This document shows positions 6,216 through 14,416 of a stretch of 64,000 nucleotides of DNA, piece by piece. The number at the start of each line of letters is the position of its first letter. Within the stretch, counting starts at the first letter, position 1. The position numbers were made by a program, and so were the translations under genes. A model generated the notes under the pieces. It did not search any database and had not been told where the DNA came from. It saw only the letters and a program-made list of their open reading frames with translations. Origin of the DNA: Clostridium sp. CX1 (lineage in GTDB: Bacteria; Bacillota; Clostridia; Clostridiales; Clostridiaceae); the NCBI RefSeq assembly GCF_025398335.1, contig NZ_JAODOO010000003.1, positions 62,001 through 126,000 of the forward strand, in the 5' to 3' direction.

Positions 6216-8345
6216 ATGTCAATGAGTGCTGAACATGCAGAACAGCTTAAAAATGAATTTGCTGTTGTGTGTTGTAGAACAGAAGCAGGAACAATAATTT
6301 CTGCAGATAACTTAGAGGATCCAGCTATATTCCCAGATATGGAGGATTCAGGACTATTAACTATACCATCAGATTGTTTAAAAATAGGTGAGGTTTTAGG
6401 TGCAAAACTAGTTAAGACAATAGACTCACTTACACCTTTAACTGGAGATTTATTAGAAGGCGTTAAAGGTCCATCTGCTAAAGATAAAGAAGAGGAAGAA
6501 GCTTTACAAGCTGAATTGACTCAAGAAAATCATAAAGCAGTTTTAAAATATAACAAAAAAGCAGGAGAAACTATAAGTGCTGAGGACCTAGAAAATCCGA
6601 TGAACTTCGAAAAACTTGAAGACTCTTTATTAATAGATTTACATGAAGCAGTTTTAACAAGAGAAGAGGTTATTGGAAGAGCATTAAGAGTAGATGCACC
6701 AGCATTAACTCCTGTAACACCTGATATGTTAGAAGGATATGAGGAGGAAGTAATCATGGCAGAAACACCAAAAGCAATAACAAGTGTATCCGGCAGCGTT
6801 CTTAAAATTAAGATAGCTGAAGGAAAAGGTATCGATATTGAAGTACCTCTAAATATAGCAGGAGCTGTAGCTGCACCAGTTGTACCACAAGCTCCATTAG
6901 CAGTAAAAGCTCAACAAGCTGCTAAGACTGTTGAAGCAATAGTAGAGGCACCAGCTGCTGTAGTAGCAAAAGTTGAAGATAAAGTTGTAAGAACACTTAC
7001 AAGAAAATACTTCAAAATTGAAAATGTACAATTTGGACCAGAAACAAAGATAGAAGGAACAACTCTTTATATAAGAGAAAATGTTTGTGATGATGCTGTA
7101 AAAGCTAGTCATTTAGTTAAATCAATAAAGGTTGATATAATAACTCCAGATAAGTACAACACTTATAGTGAAACAATAATGGACGTTCAACCAATAGCAA
7201 CAAAAGAAGCAGATTCAAAACTTGGTAGTGGTGCAACTAGAGTACTTGATGGTGTAATAGTTATGGTAACTGGTACTGATGAAGATGGAGTTCAAATAGG
7301 TGAGTTCGGTTCATCAGAAGGTATATTAGAAGAGAATATCCAGTTTGGAAGACCAGGAGCTCCAGATAAAGGAGAAATATTCATAAAAACTGAGGTAATA
7401 ATCGCAGCTGGAACAAACATGGAAAGACCAGGTCCACTTGCTGCTCATACTGCAACAGATATGATAACTCAAGAAATAAGAGAAGCTTTAAAGAAAGTTG
7501 ATGAGTCTTTAGTTGCAAGAACAGAAACATTCGAGCAAAAGAGAAGAAAAGGAAAGAAAAAAGTTGTAGTTGTTAAAGAAATAATGGGTCAAGGTGCTAT
7601 GCACGACAACTTAATTCTTCCTGTTGAGCCAGTTGGAGTATTAGGTGGAAAACCAAACGTTGACTTAGGAAACGTTCCTGTAGTTTTATCACCACTTGAA
7701 GTATTAGATGGAGGTATCCACGCATTAACTTGTATAGGACCTGCATCAAAAGAGTGTTCAAGACACTACTGGAGAGAGCCATTAGTAATAGAGGCTATGA
7801 ATGATCCAGAAGTAGATTTCTGCGGAGTTGTATTTGTAGGAAGTCCTCAAATCAACAGCGAAAAATTCTACGTATCAGAAAGAATGGGTATGCTTGTAGA
7901 AACTATGGATGTTGACGGAGCTGTTGTTACAACAGAAGGTTTCGGAAACAACCACATAGACTTTGCTAGCCACATTGAGCAAATCGGTATGAGAGGAATT
8001 CCATGCGTTGGTATGTCATTCTGTGCAGTTCAAGGTGCTCTAGTTGTTGGTAACCCATACATGAAGTATATGGTTGATAACAACAAGTCAGAAGCTGGTA
8101 TAGAAAATGAGGTTCTATCTTGCAACACATTATGTCCAGAAGATGCTATAAGAGCATTATCAATGCTAAAATCAGCTATGGCTGGAGAAGAAGTTAAGGC
8201 TTCAGAAAGAAAATGGAATCCAAATGTTAAGGAAAGCAATATTGAATTAATAGAAAAAGCTACTGGAAATAAAATTAACTTAGTAGAAAACGAAAATGTT
8301 GTTCCAATGAGCCAAAAGAGACTAGAAAAGTACTCAACAAAGTAG
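6216..8345 (+). CDS. prdA: D-proline reductase proprotein PrdA, copy 2, complete
   Basis: A 709-residue proprotein, longer than the roughly 630 residues I recall for characterised PrdA. Residues 13-82 and 106-174 form two tandem SAF-like repeats (AGTIISADNLEDP and AGETISAEDLENP, each ending near LLEG or MLEG), followed by an Ala/Val/Pro linker and the catalytic region from about 260. Cleavage before Cys506 (ALT|CIGPASKECSRHYW) should give the pyruvoyl-bearing small chain. PrdA and PrdB together reduce D-proline to 5-aminovalerate. AAAGGAGG (6199-6206) is a strong ribosome site. The added N-terminal repeat probably explains the length. Confidence 0.96.
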   Translation: MSMSAEHAEQLKNEFAVVCCRTEAGTIISADNLEDPAIFPDMEDSGLLTIPSDCLKIGEVLGAKLVKTIDSLTPLTGDLLEGVKGPSAKDKEEEEALQAELTQENHKAVLKYNKKAGETISAEDLENPMNFEKLEDSLLIDLHEAVLTREEVIGRALRVDAPALTPVTPDMLEGYEEEVIMAETPKAITSVSGSVLKIKIAEGKGIDIEVPLNIAGAVAAPVVPQAPLAVKAQQAAKTVEAIVEAPAAVVAKVEDKVVRTLTRKYFKIENVQFGPETKIEGTTLYIRENVCDDAVKASHLVKSIKVDIITPDKYNTYSETIMDVQPIATKEADSKLGSGATRVLDGVIVMVTGTDEDGVQIGEFGSSEGILEENIQFGRPGAPDKGEIFIKTEVIIAAGTNMERPGPLAAHTATDMITQEIREALKKVDESLVARTETFEQKRRKGKKKVVVVKEIMGQGAMHDNLILPVEPVGVLGGKPNVDLGNVPVVLSPLEVLDGGIHALTCIGPASKECSRHYWREPLVIEAMNDPEVDFCGVVFVGSPQINSEKFYVSERMGMLVETMDVDGAVVTTEGFGNNHIDFASHIEQIGMRGIPCVGMSFCAVQGALVVGNPYMKYMVDNNKSEAGIENEVLSCNTLCPEDAIRALSMLKSAMAGEEVKASERKWNPNVKESNIELIEKATGNKINLVENENVVPMSQKRLEKYSTK

Positions 8346-8354
8346 GCGGCAGTT

Positions 8355-8615
8355 ATGGATTTAAAATATGGCGATAAGATTATCGAAATGCAAGGCGTAA
8401 TCGTTGAGGTTCAAGATGGTGCTGTAGCATTAGACTTAAAAGGAAGATTAGGTTATTTAAAGATTCCTATGAGAATGCTTATAACTGACTATCCTTTAAA
8501 AGTAGGTCAAGAGGTTGGTTTTAAGATGAGCTTTATTGAAGTTTTATCAGAAGAAATCAATGATAAATATGTTAGTAATTTAGAAATAAGAAACAGAAAG
8601 GAAGGAAAACTATAA
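8355..8615 (+). CDS. Small conserved prd-operon protein, copy 2
   Basis: An 86-residue paralogue of 151-411, beginning MDLKYGDKIIEMQG; the central RLGYLKIP, MLITDYPLKVGQEV and SFIEVLS segments are invariant between the copies. It begins 10 bases after the prdA stop, with GGCGG as a modest ribosome site, and overlaps the prdB start through TAATG. It has no motif that reveals a function. Confidence 0.85.
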   Translation: MDLKYGDKIIEMQGVIVEVQDGAVALDLKGRLGYLKIPMRMLITDYPLKVGQEVGFKMSFIEVLSEEINDKYVSNLEIRNRKEGKL

Positions 8616-9340
8616 TGGATTTAACAGCTGTTAAAGGATTACAATCAGAAATATTTGTACCTATAACTCCTCCACCAGTATGGACTCCTGTAACAAAAGA
8701 TATAAAAGATATGAAAGTAGCATTAGCTACAGCAGCAGGAGTACACTTAAAATCAGATAAGAGATTTAACTTAGCAGGAGATTTCACTTATAGAACAATA
8801 CCAGGAGATGCTCCATCATCAGAGCTTATGGTATCACACGGTGGATATGATAACGGAGACGTTAACAAAGACGTTAACTGCATGTTCCCAATAGATAGAT
8901 TAAGAGAACTTGCAGCAGAAGGCTTTATAAAAGAAGTTGCAGAAACTCATATAGGATTTATGGGCGGCGGCGGAAACCAAGAGAAGTTCAAAAACGAAAC
9001 TGGTCCAGCTATCGCTAAGATTCTAAAAGAAGAAGGGGTAGATGCAGTATTAGTAACTGCTGGATGAGGAACTTGCCACCGCTCTGCAGTATTGGTGCAG
9101 AGAGCAATTGAAGAGGCAGGTATACCTACTATAGTTATAGCAGCGTTACCTCCAGTAGTTAAACAAACAGGTACTCCAAGAGCAGTTGCTCCAAGAGTTC
9201 CAATGGGTGCTAATGCAGGTGCACCAAATGATCCAGAAATGCAAACTGCAATAGTAAAAGATTCCCTAACAGAACTTGTAAAGATAACTACAGCTGGAAC
9301 AATAGTTCCATTACCATATGAATATATAGCAAAAGTTTAG
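8615..9340 (+). CDS. prdB: D-proline reductase selenoprotein subunit PrdB, copy 2 (UGA 9065-9067 = Sec)
   Basis: A 241-residue selenoprotein; UGA at 9065-9067 is codon 151, flanked by AG and GTCHRSAV exactly as in copy 1. The C-terminal 90 residues after Sec are almost unchanged between copies, and most differences are synonymous or conservative. It acts with the PrdA immediately upstream. Ribosome site GGAAGGA lies inside the end of the preceding gene. Confidence 0.96.
9073..9100 (+). promoter_or_regulatory. SECIS-type hairpin for prdB copy 2
   Basis: TTGCcACC (9073-9080) pairs with GGTGCAG (9094-9100) after the UGA (9065-9067). Compared with copy 1, the base at the foot of the stem changed C to T, turning a C-G pair into U-G and keeping the stem; the loop is unchanged. 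Confidence 0.7.
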
Positions 9341-9373
9341 TCTATAAACTTACTATAATTTATAAAATAACTT

Positions 9374-9470
9374 ACGTCAGTTAAGCTTTGCCTTAACTGG
9401 CGTTTAGTTAAACCATTGCAAGTTAAAAATTACACAATTTAGTTAACATTAGTAAGTAAATTGTTATAAA
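9374..9470 (+). promoter_or_regulatory. Conserved structured prdB-prdD intergenic element, copy 2
   Basis: It has the same two hairpins as copy 1. The 12-bp stem (9374-9385 with 9392-9403) keeps pairing through changes at two positions (T-G to T-A and G-T to A-T) with a different loop, so the stem is conserved beyond its sequence. TTAACA (9443-9448), 16 bases, TATAAA (9465-9470) is a possible internal promoter for prdD-E-F. Confidence 0.55.
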
Positions 9471-9500
9471 TAAGCAAAATAATAATAGTGTGGTGATGAA

Positions 9501-10262
9501 ATGGAAAATGAAATAGTAATGAGAAGACTTGTTATAAAAACTTTCCACATAAAAAAAGTAGAATTTGCCACAAAGACTTATATAGAAAATGGTGTGCTAT
9601 ATATAAGACAAAATATACATCAGGACTTAGGATTTAATCAAGAACTTATAAAGGATATTAAGATAAATGTTATTACACCTAATAATCATAATATCTTTGT
9701 AAATTCAATAATGGATTTTTCTCCTATAGCTACTAAGGTTTTAGGAAGAATGGGAGAAGGTATAACCCATGTTCTTACAGGAGTAAATGTTATGCTCACT
9801 GGAGTAGATGAAGATGGAGTACAGGTTGCAGAATTTGGTTCATCCGAAGGAATACTAAAAGAGCAAGTTGTATTTGATAGAGCTGGAACTCCAGCAAAGA
9901 ATGACATTTTAATACATGTAGATGTAACACTAAAGTCTGGAAAAGGTACCAGCAGACCTGGTCCTATGGCAGCTCACGAAATTTCTGACAGGATAATTCA
10001 AGAAATTAGAGACTATCTTAAAAAAGTAAATGGAAGACTATGCGACGAAAAGTATGAATATTTCGATAAGGTTAAACCAGGAAAGAAAAAAGTAGTAATC
10101 TTAAAACAGGTTGCAGGTCAAGGAGCTATGTATGATACAGGATTGTTTGGAAGAGAACCAGGTGGATTCTCAGGCTGTAGATCTATTATAGATATGGGAA
10201 ATGTACCTATGATAGTAAGTCCAAACGAGTATAGAGATGGAGCATTAAGAGCTATGCACTAA
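9501..10262 (+). CDS. prdD: PrdD, PrdA-like protein, copy 2
   Basis: A 253-residue protein differing from copy 1 at few positions (for example GF for EV at 44-45, Tyr for His near 186, last residue His for Asn). It covers the PrdA segment before the cleavage cysteine and stops at it. The first 38 bases of the gene plus the preceding 104 are identical to copy 1. prdE follows after 23 bases. Confidence 0.92.
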   Translation: MENEIVMRRLVIKTFHIKKVEFATKTYIENGVLYIRQNIHQDLGFNQELIKDIKINVITPNNHNIFVNSIMDFSPIATKVLGRMGEGITHVLTGVNVMLTGVDEDGVQVAEFGSSEGILKEQVVFDRAGTPAKNDILIHVDVTLKSGKGTSRPGPMAAHEISDRIIQEIRDYLKKVNGRLCDEKYEYFDKVKPGKKKVVILKQVAGQGAMYDTGLFGREPGGFSGCRSIIDMGNVPMIVSPNEYRDGALRAMH

Positions 10263-10285
10263 GCTATGAATCAGAGGTGATTAAT

Positions 10286-10756
10286 GTGGGAATTGGGCCG
10301 TCTACAAAGGAAACTACCCTGCATCATTTTAGAGATCCTCTTCTTAATGTGGTATCTAATGATGGGGATGTAGACCTTTTAGGAATTATAGTATCAGGAA
10401 CTCCTCAAGAAAATGAAGACAAGGTGTTTTCAGCTCAAAGGGCTGCAGCTTGGATAGAAGCTATGAGAGCTGATGGAGCAATAGTATCTATTGATGGCTG
10501 GGGAAATAGTAATATAGACTTTGCTACTGCCCTAGAGGAAATAGGAAAAAGAGGAATTCCAGTAGTAGGAATGAGCTTTGTTGGGACACAAGCACAATTT
10601 GTTGTTACCAACCAATATATGGACACCATAGTTGATTTTAACAAGTCGATAGAGGGAATTGAGACTGAGGTTGTAGGAGAAAATAACGTAGTGGAACTAG
10701 ATGCTAAAAAAGCTTTAGCTTTCTTAAAATTAAAAATGAGAAAAAGGGAGGACTAA
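10286..10756 (+). CDS. prdE: PrdE, PrdA-like protein, copy 2
   Basis: A 156-residue protein, nearly identical to copy 1. The longest frame begins with GTG at 10277, but that lies within the ribosome site GAGG (10274-10277). The GTG at 10286 is 8 bases downstream and matches the ATG of copy 1, so it is chosen. The PrdA cleavage cysteine is again replaced by Gly (MGIGPSTKE). Confidence 0.92.
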   Translation: MGIGPSTKETTLHHFRDPLLNVVSNDGDVDLLGIIVSGTPQENEDKVFSAQRAAAWIEAMRADGAIVSIDGWGNSNIDFATALEEIGKRGIPVVGMSFVGTQAQFVVTNQYMDTIVDFNKSIEGIETEVVGENNVVELDAKKALAFLKLKMRKRED

Positions 10757-10759
10757 AAA

Positions 10760-11767
10760 ATGAAAAGTTCAAAAACAATATTTGCAATTGATTCACATAC
10801 AATGGGAGAGCCAACAAGAATAGTAGTGGGAGGAGTTCCAAATATTCCAGGAAAAACTATGCCTGAGAAGAAGGCTTACTTGGAAGAAAACTTAGACTGG
10901 GTAAGAACAGCTATAATGCTTGAGCCAAGAGGACACAATGATATGTTCGGTTCAATAATAACTCAACCAACTACAGATGAAGCTGACTTAGGAATAATAT
11001 TCATGGACGGCGGCGGATACTTAAATATGTGTGGTCATGGTTCAATAGGAGCAGCGACTGTAGCAGTGGAAACAGGAATGGTACCAGTAACAGAGCCTGT
11101 AACAAATCTTACATTAGAAGCACCAGCAGGACTTGTAAAAGCTAGTGTAAAGGTTGAAGATGGAAAGGCAAAGGAAGTTTCCATAATAAACGTACCAGCT
11201 TTCTTATATAAGAGAGATGTAGAAGTAGATGTACCTAACGTAGGAAAAGTAACAATGGATATATCCTTTGGAGGAAGCTTCTTTGCAATAGTTAAGGCAG
11301 AAAAGCTAGGAATAGATATATCACCGGCAAATGCTCAAAAGATAATAGAACTAGGAATGGACGTTATAAAGGCTGTAAATGAGCAAGTTGAAATACAACA
11401 TCCAACACTTCCACATATAAAGACAGTAGACTTATGTGAGATTTATGGACCAGCTAAGAGCGAAGATGCAACAATGCAAAACGCAGTTGTATTTGGTCAA
11501 GGACAATTAGACAGATCACCATGTGGAACAGGAACAAGTGCTAAAATAGCTACTTTATACGCAAAAGGCGAATTAAAGATGAACGAAGACTTTATATATG
11601 AAAGTATAATACAAACAAAATTCAAAGGAAGAGTACTTGAAGAAACTAAAGTTGGAGATTTTGATGCAATAATTCCTGAAATAACAGGAGCAGCATATAT
11701 AACAGGACACAATCAATTCTTTATAGATCCTGAAGATCCTGTTAAACATGGATTTATACTAAAGTAA
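10760..11767 (+). CDS. prdF: Proline racemase PrdF, copy 2
   Basis: A 335-residue proline racemase with catalytic Cys91 (MCGHGS) and Cys255 (SPCGTGTSA), making D-proline for the reductase. It differs from copy 1 mainly by conservative changes near residues 99, 117 and 277-297. The ribosome site and 3-base gap after prdE are as in copy 1. Confidence 0.97.
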   Translation: MKSSKTIFAIDSHTMGEPTRIVVGGVPNIPGKTMPEKKAYLEENLDWVRTAIMLEPRGHNDMFGSIITQPTTDEADLGIIFMDGGGYLNMCGHGSIGAATVAVETGMVPVTEPVTNLTLEAPAGLVKASVKVEDGKAKEVSIINVPAFLYKRDVEVDVPNVGKVTMDISFGGSFFAIVKAEKLGIDISPANAQKIIELGMDVIKAVNEQVEIQHPTLPHIKTVDLCEIYGPAKSEDATMQNAVVFGQGQLDRSPCGTGTSAKIATLYAKGELKMNEDFIYESIIQTKFKGRVLEETKVGDFDAIIPEITGAAYITGHNQFFIDPEDPVKHGFILK

Positions 11768-11877
11768 TTACCTTAAACTGGCCTATTGATTACAGTTTAA
11801 TATCATGATATATTATTAACAAAGATTTAATAAAAAATTAAAAAAATTTAAACAAAAGGCAAAAGGGAGGATATACA

Positions 11878-12753
11878 ATGGTAAAGATAGTATTTGGATT
11901 ACTTCTACTTTTAGTAGCATACTTTGCATTTGTATTTTTTACGGATTATGCAAAGGCCGCAAAAGAAGGAAGACTAGAAAAGTCAAACTTTTTAGCACTT
12001 GGCGCAGTAGGATTTGTTACAAATTTCCTTGATACTCTAGGAATAGGAAGCTTTGCTCCAACAACAGCTTTGTTAAAGTTTTTTAAGCTTTCAGAGGATA
12101 GAACAATACCAGGAACTCTTAATGCTTCCTGTACTATACCAGTTGCGATTGAAGCACTTATATTTATAACAGTTATAAAGGTTGATCCAGTAACATTGTT
12201 CTCAATGCTTGCGGCAGCAACAGTAGGTGCTGTAGTGGGAGCTGGAATTGTATCTAAACTTGATGAGAAGAAAATACAGCTTGGAATGGGAGTAGCATTA
12301 CTTGTAGTAGCTCTTGTAATGCTTGCACAACAATTAAACTTAATGCCTCCAGGTGGAGATGCTATAGGACTTACAGGTGGAAAACTTGTAATAGCAGTAG
12401 TTGCTAACTTTATCCTAGGAGCGCTTATGACACTAGGAATAGGACTATATGCTCCATGTATGGCACTTGTATTCGCACTTGGAATGAGCCCTAAAATTGC
12501 GTTCCCTATAATGATGGGTTCTTGTGCATTCTTAATGCCAGCAGCATCAGCTAAGTTCGTTAAAGAAGGAGCTTATGATAGAAAAGCTTCTATGGCAATA
12601 ACTATATTTGGTACTATAGGAGTTTTCATAGCTGCATATATAGTTAAAGAACTACCTTTAAATGTATTAAAGTGGTTAGTAATAGTAGTTATCATCTATA
12701 CTTCAACAATGATGTTTAAGTCAGCTAACAAAGCTAAACAGGCTGCAGCATAA
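11878..12753 (+). CDS. TSUP (TauE/SafE) family transporter, copy 2
   Basis: A 291-residue membrane protein with about eight hydrophobic segments and the two family half-repeats. It diverges from copy 1 more than the catalytic genes do, mainly at the termini and in loops, while the FLDTLGIGSFAPTTALLKFF and GLYAPCMALVFALGMSP cores are kept. The substrate is unknown. It lies 110 bases after prdF with AGGGAGG before the ATG. That spacing may permit separate expression, but no clear promoter was seen. Confidence 0.88.
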   Translation: MVKIVFGLLLLLVAYFAFVFFTDYAKAAKEGRLEKSNFLALGAVGFVTNFLDTLGIGSFAPTTALLKFFKLSEDRTIPGTLNASCTIPVAIEALIFITVIKVDPVTLFSMLAAATVGAVVGAGIVSKLDEKKIQLGMGVALLVVALVMLAQQLNLMPPGGDAIGLTGGKLVIAVVANFILGALMTLGIGLYAPCMALVFALGMSPKIAFPIMMGSCAFLMPAASAKFVKEGAYDRKASMAITIFGTIGVFIAAYIVKELPLNVLKWLVIVVIIYTSTMMFKSANKAKQAAA

Positions 12754-12760
12754 TAAATAA

Positions 12761-12804
12761 AAAAGATACCTCTGTAATTTAAAATTGCAGGGGTATCTTT
12801 TTTA
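12761..12804 (+). terminator. Rho-independent terminator of prd copy 2
   Basis: AAAAGATACC-TCTG-TAAT can pair with ATTGCAGGGGTATCTTTT across a short A/T loop, followed by a T-run at 12799-12804. It closes the second prd operon. Confidence 0.88.
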
Positions 12805-12866
12805 TTAAAATTTAACCTATTTAACTATAACGTACTATAGTTGGTCTTATGTGGACAGAATAAAAG

Positions 12867-12899
12867 CCCTTTCAGTGGAAAAACTAATTTTAGAAAGGG
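12867..12899 (+). promoter_or_regulatory. Hairpin able to mask the ribosome site of the first tiny ORF
   Basis: CCCTTTC (12867-12873) is perfectly complementary to GAAAGGG (12893-12899), and the right arm is the Shine-Dalgarno of the ORF starting at 12909. The 19-base loop is A-rich. Pairing would hide the ribosome site, so the three-gene run may be translationally controlled. Confidence 0.45.
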
Positions 12900-12908
12900 G
12901 AGTTGAAA

Positions 12909-13043
12909 ATGACTGATAGAATACATCATAAAGCAAGTAATAGAGAAAATAAAAGAAATGATATGAATAGACCTTCAGGAAATAAAAAGAATACTAAGAA
13001 TCCTCCAAAATTTGAGAACTTTGATGGAAAACCAATATACTAA
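12909..13043 (+). CDS. Tiny hydrophilic protein, 44 residues, unknown
   Basis: MTDRIHHKASNRENK, ending GKPIY; rich in Asn, Lys and Arg, no hydrophobic segment, probably unstructured. GAAAGGGGAG is 6-9 bases before the ATG. It is the first of three tiny genes on one strand with 13- and 6-base gaps. Size, charge and lack of structure recall small acid-soluble or core spore peptides, but I recognise no family; coding is inferred from three consecutive good ribosome sites. Confidence 0.5.
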   Translation: MTDRIHHKASNRENKRNDMNRPSGNKKNTKNPPKFENFDGKPIY

Positions 13044-13056
13044 AGGAAGTGAGAAT

Positions 13057-13170
13057 ATGAGTACTGGAAAGAAATCAGATATAAATGCTCAAGGTGTAAA
13101 TATAGGTTCAAAACGAACACAAAGTAGCAACAGTCAGCAAAAAGATGAAAAAAGACAAAGAAAGGGGTAA
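13057..13170 (+). CDS. Tiny hydrophilic protein, 37 residues, unknown
   Basis: MSTGKKSDINAQGVNIG, ending KRQRKG; Ser-, Gln- and Lys-rich with no hydrophobic segment. AAGGAAGTGA precedes the ATG at good spacing. It is the middle gene of the three-gene run; no family recognised. Confidence 0.48.
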   Translation: MSTGKKSDINAQGVNIGSKRTQSSNSQQKDEKRQRKG

Positions 13171-13176
13171 GCTATA

Positions 13177-13311
13177 GTGAATAAACAAGAAGGAATGGAT
13201 ATACAGCATGCTTTTAAAACTAAAAACAATAAGCCTGGCTCAAAGGCTGTAGGACCACAAGAAGCTAAAGCTATAAGAACGGGAAAACAAATAGTGAAAT
13301 CCCATGACTAG
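13177..13311 (+). CDS. Tiny hydrophilic protein, 44 residues, GTG start, unknown
   Basis: MNKQEGMDIQHAFKTK, ending QIVKSHD; basic and soluble. It starts at GTG 13177, with AAAGGGG (13162-13168) about 8 bases upstream inside the end of the previous ORF. The stop is followed by a terminator 50 bases on. No family recognised. Confidence 0.48.
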   Translation: MNKQEGMDIQHAFKTKNNKPGSKAVGPQEAKAIRTGKQIVKSHD

Positions 13312-13362
13312 TTTATAACTATAAATAGAAATTATCTATTTATAGATTTAAAATATAAGAAT

Positions 13363-13394
13363 AAAATCCACATTAAGTGTGGGTTTTATTTTTA
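13363..13394 (+). terminator. Rho-independent terminator after the tiny-ORF run
   Basis: AAAATCCACA-TTAAG-TGTGGGTTTT forms a 10-bp stem (one T-G pair) followed by ATTTTT. A weaker AT-only hairpin (CTATAAATAG with CTATTTATAG) lies just before it. Confidence 0.8.
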
Positions 13395-13482
13395 TACAAA
13401 GTTTTGCTAATCAGTGTAAACAAATAACTTTTTAATAATGATATAATTTAGATAAATGTTTAACAGTAAGGAGATATAGCTA

Positions 13483-14094
13483 ATGAAAAAGTTGGATAGA
13501 GACTTCTACAACAGAGATACAGAGATTGTAGCAAAAGAACTTCTAGGAAAAATATTAGTTCACGAATTTAATGGACAGAGGATTTCTGGTAAAGTTGTTG
13601 AAACAGAAGCTTATTTGGGAGTCACCGACAAAGCAGCTCACTCTTATGGAGGGAGGAAAACACCTAGGGTTGAGGTCATGTATGGGAAACCAGGAGTTTC
13701 TTATGTTTTTATAATATATGGTATGTATTATTGTTTTAATGTGGTTACTAGAGAAGAGGGAACTCCTCAAGCAGTTTTAGTAAGAGGTTTAGAACCATTA
13801 GAGGGTATCGAGCTAATGGCGGAAAATAGGTTTAAAAAATCTTATGATGAGCTTACTAAAACCCAGATAAAAAACTTAACTAATGGTCCAGGAAAGCTAT
13901 GCAACGCCCTATTAATAAATAAGGAGCAAAATGGAGAGGATTTATGTGGCAGCAGGTTGTATATAGAAGAGGGAGAAAAAGAAGATTTCAGTATAGTAAC
14001 TTCAAAACGTATTGGAATAGATTATGCAGAGGAAGCAAAGGATTTTCCTTTAAGATTTTATGTACAAGATAATAAATATGTATCAGTAAAGTAA
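13483..14094 (+). CDS. mpg: 3-methyladenine DNA glycosylase (AAG/MPG family)
   Basis: A 203-residue base-excision repair enzyme that removes alkylated purines. Family landmarks are LGKILVH near residues 21-27, VVETEAY with the catalytic Glu, the [10 protein letters not shown] segment, [23 protein letters not shown], and [10 protein letters not shown]. Length is typical and no extra domain is present. AAGGAGATATAG precedes the ATG. It is followed 20 bases later by a GIY-YIG gene. Confidence 0.94.
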   Translation: MKKLDRDFYNRDTEIVAKELLGKILVHEFNGQRISGKVVETEAYLGVTDKAAHSYGGRKTPRVEVMYGKPGVSYVFIIYGMYYCFNVVTREEGTPQAVLVRGLEPLEGIELMAENRFKKSYDELTKTQIKNLTNGPGKLCNALLINKEQNGEDLCGSRLYIEEGEKEDFSIVTSKRIGIDYAEEAKDFPLRFYVQDNKYVSVK

Positions 14095-14114
14095 TTCTAT
14101 TAGGGGATGGGAAG

Positions 14115-14393
14115 ATGAATTATGTCTATATTTTAAAGTGCAGTGATGGAACACTATATACAGGATATACAAAGGATTTAGAGAAAAGGTTAAAGGTACA
14201 TAATGCTGGAAGAGGGGCTAGATATACAAGGGCTAGATTACCTGTTGAATTAGTGTATTATGAGGAATATGAAACAAAGTGTGAGGCTATGAGAAGAGAA
14301 TATGCTATAAAACAGTTAACAAGGAAAGAAAAAATTCAACTAATTTGCAAGAATTTTTCACAAGTGGATAACAAAATACATATTATACAGTAA
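14115..14393 (+). CDS. GIY-YIG domain protein (YazA/YhbQ type)
   Basis: A 92-residue single-domain GIY-YIG protein of the UPF0213 type. It has [17 protein letters not shown] with the paired Tyr motif, [22 protein letters not shown], and the metal-binding Glu in [11 protein letters not shown]. The family is a minimal nuclease fold with no settled role, possibly in DNA repair, which would fit the neighbouring glycosylase. GGGGATGGGAAG precedes the ATG. Confidence 0.9.
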   Translation: MNYVYILKCSDGTLYTGYTKDLEKRLKVHNAGRGARYTRARLPVELVYYEEYETKCEAMRREYAIKQLTRKEKIQLICKNFSQVDNKIHIIQ

Positions 14394-14416
14394 AGCAATT
14401 TTAGGAGTGAGGCTTA

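Larger units (their letters stand above)
8205..12753 (+). repeat. Tandem duplication of the prd block, copy 2
   Basis: Second copy of the region at 1-4535, from the prdA 3' end through the TSUP gene, in the same order and orientation. Unlike copy 1, its complete prdA and linked prdC can be seen, and the sigma-54 promoter drives it directly. The terminators of the two copies are unrelated in sequence, so the copies end at the TSUP stop. Confidence 0.95.

Noticed and set aside
12823-12842. Palindrome AACTATA-N6-TATAGTT upstream of the tiny ORFs as an operator
   Set aside because: Perfect arms, but in AT-rich DNA and with no promoter or regulator to tie it to; kept only as a note.
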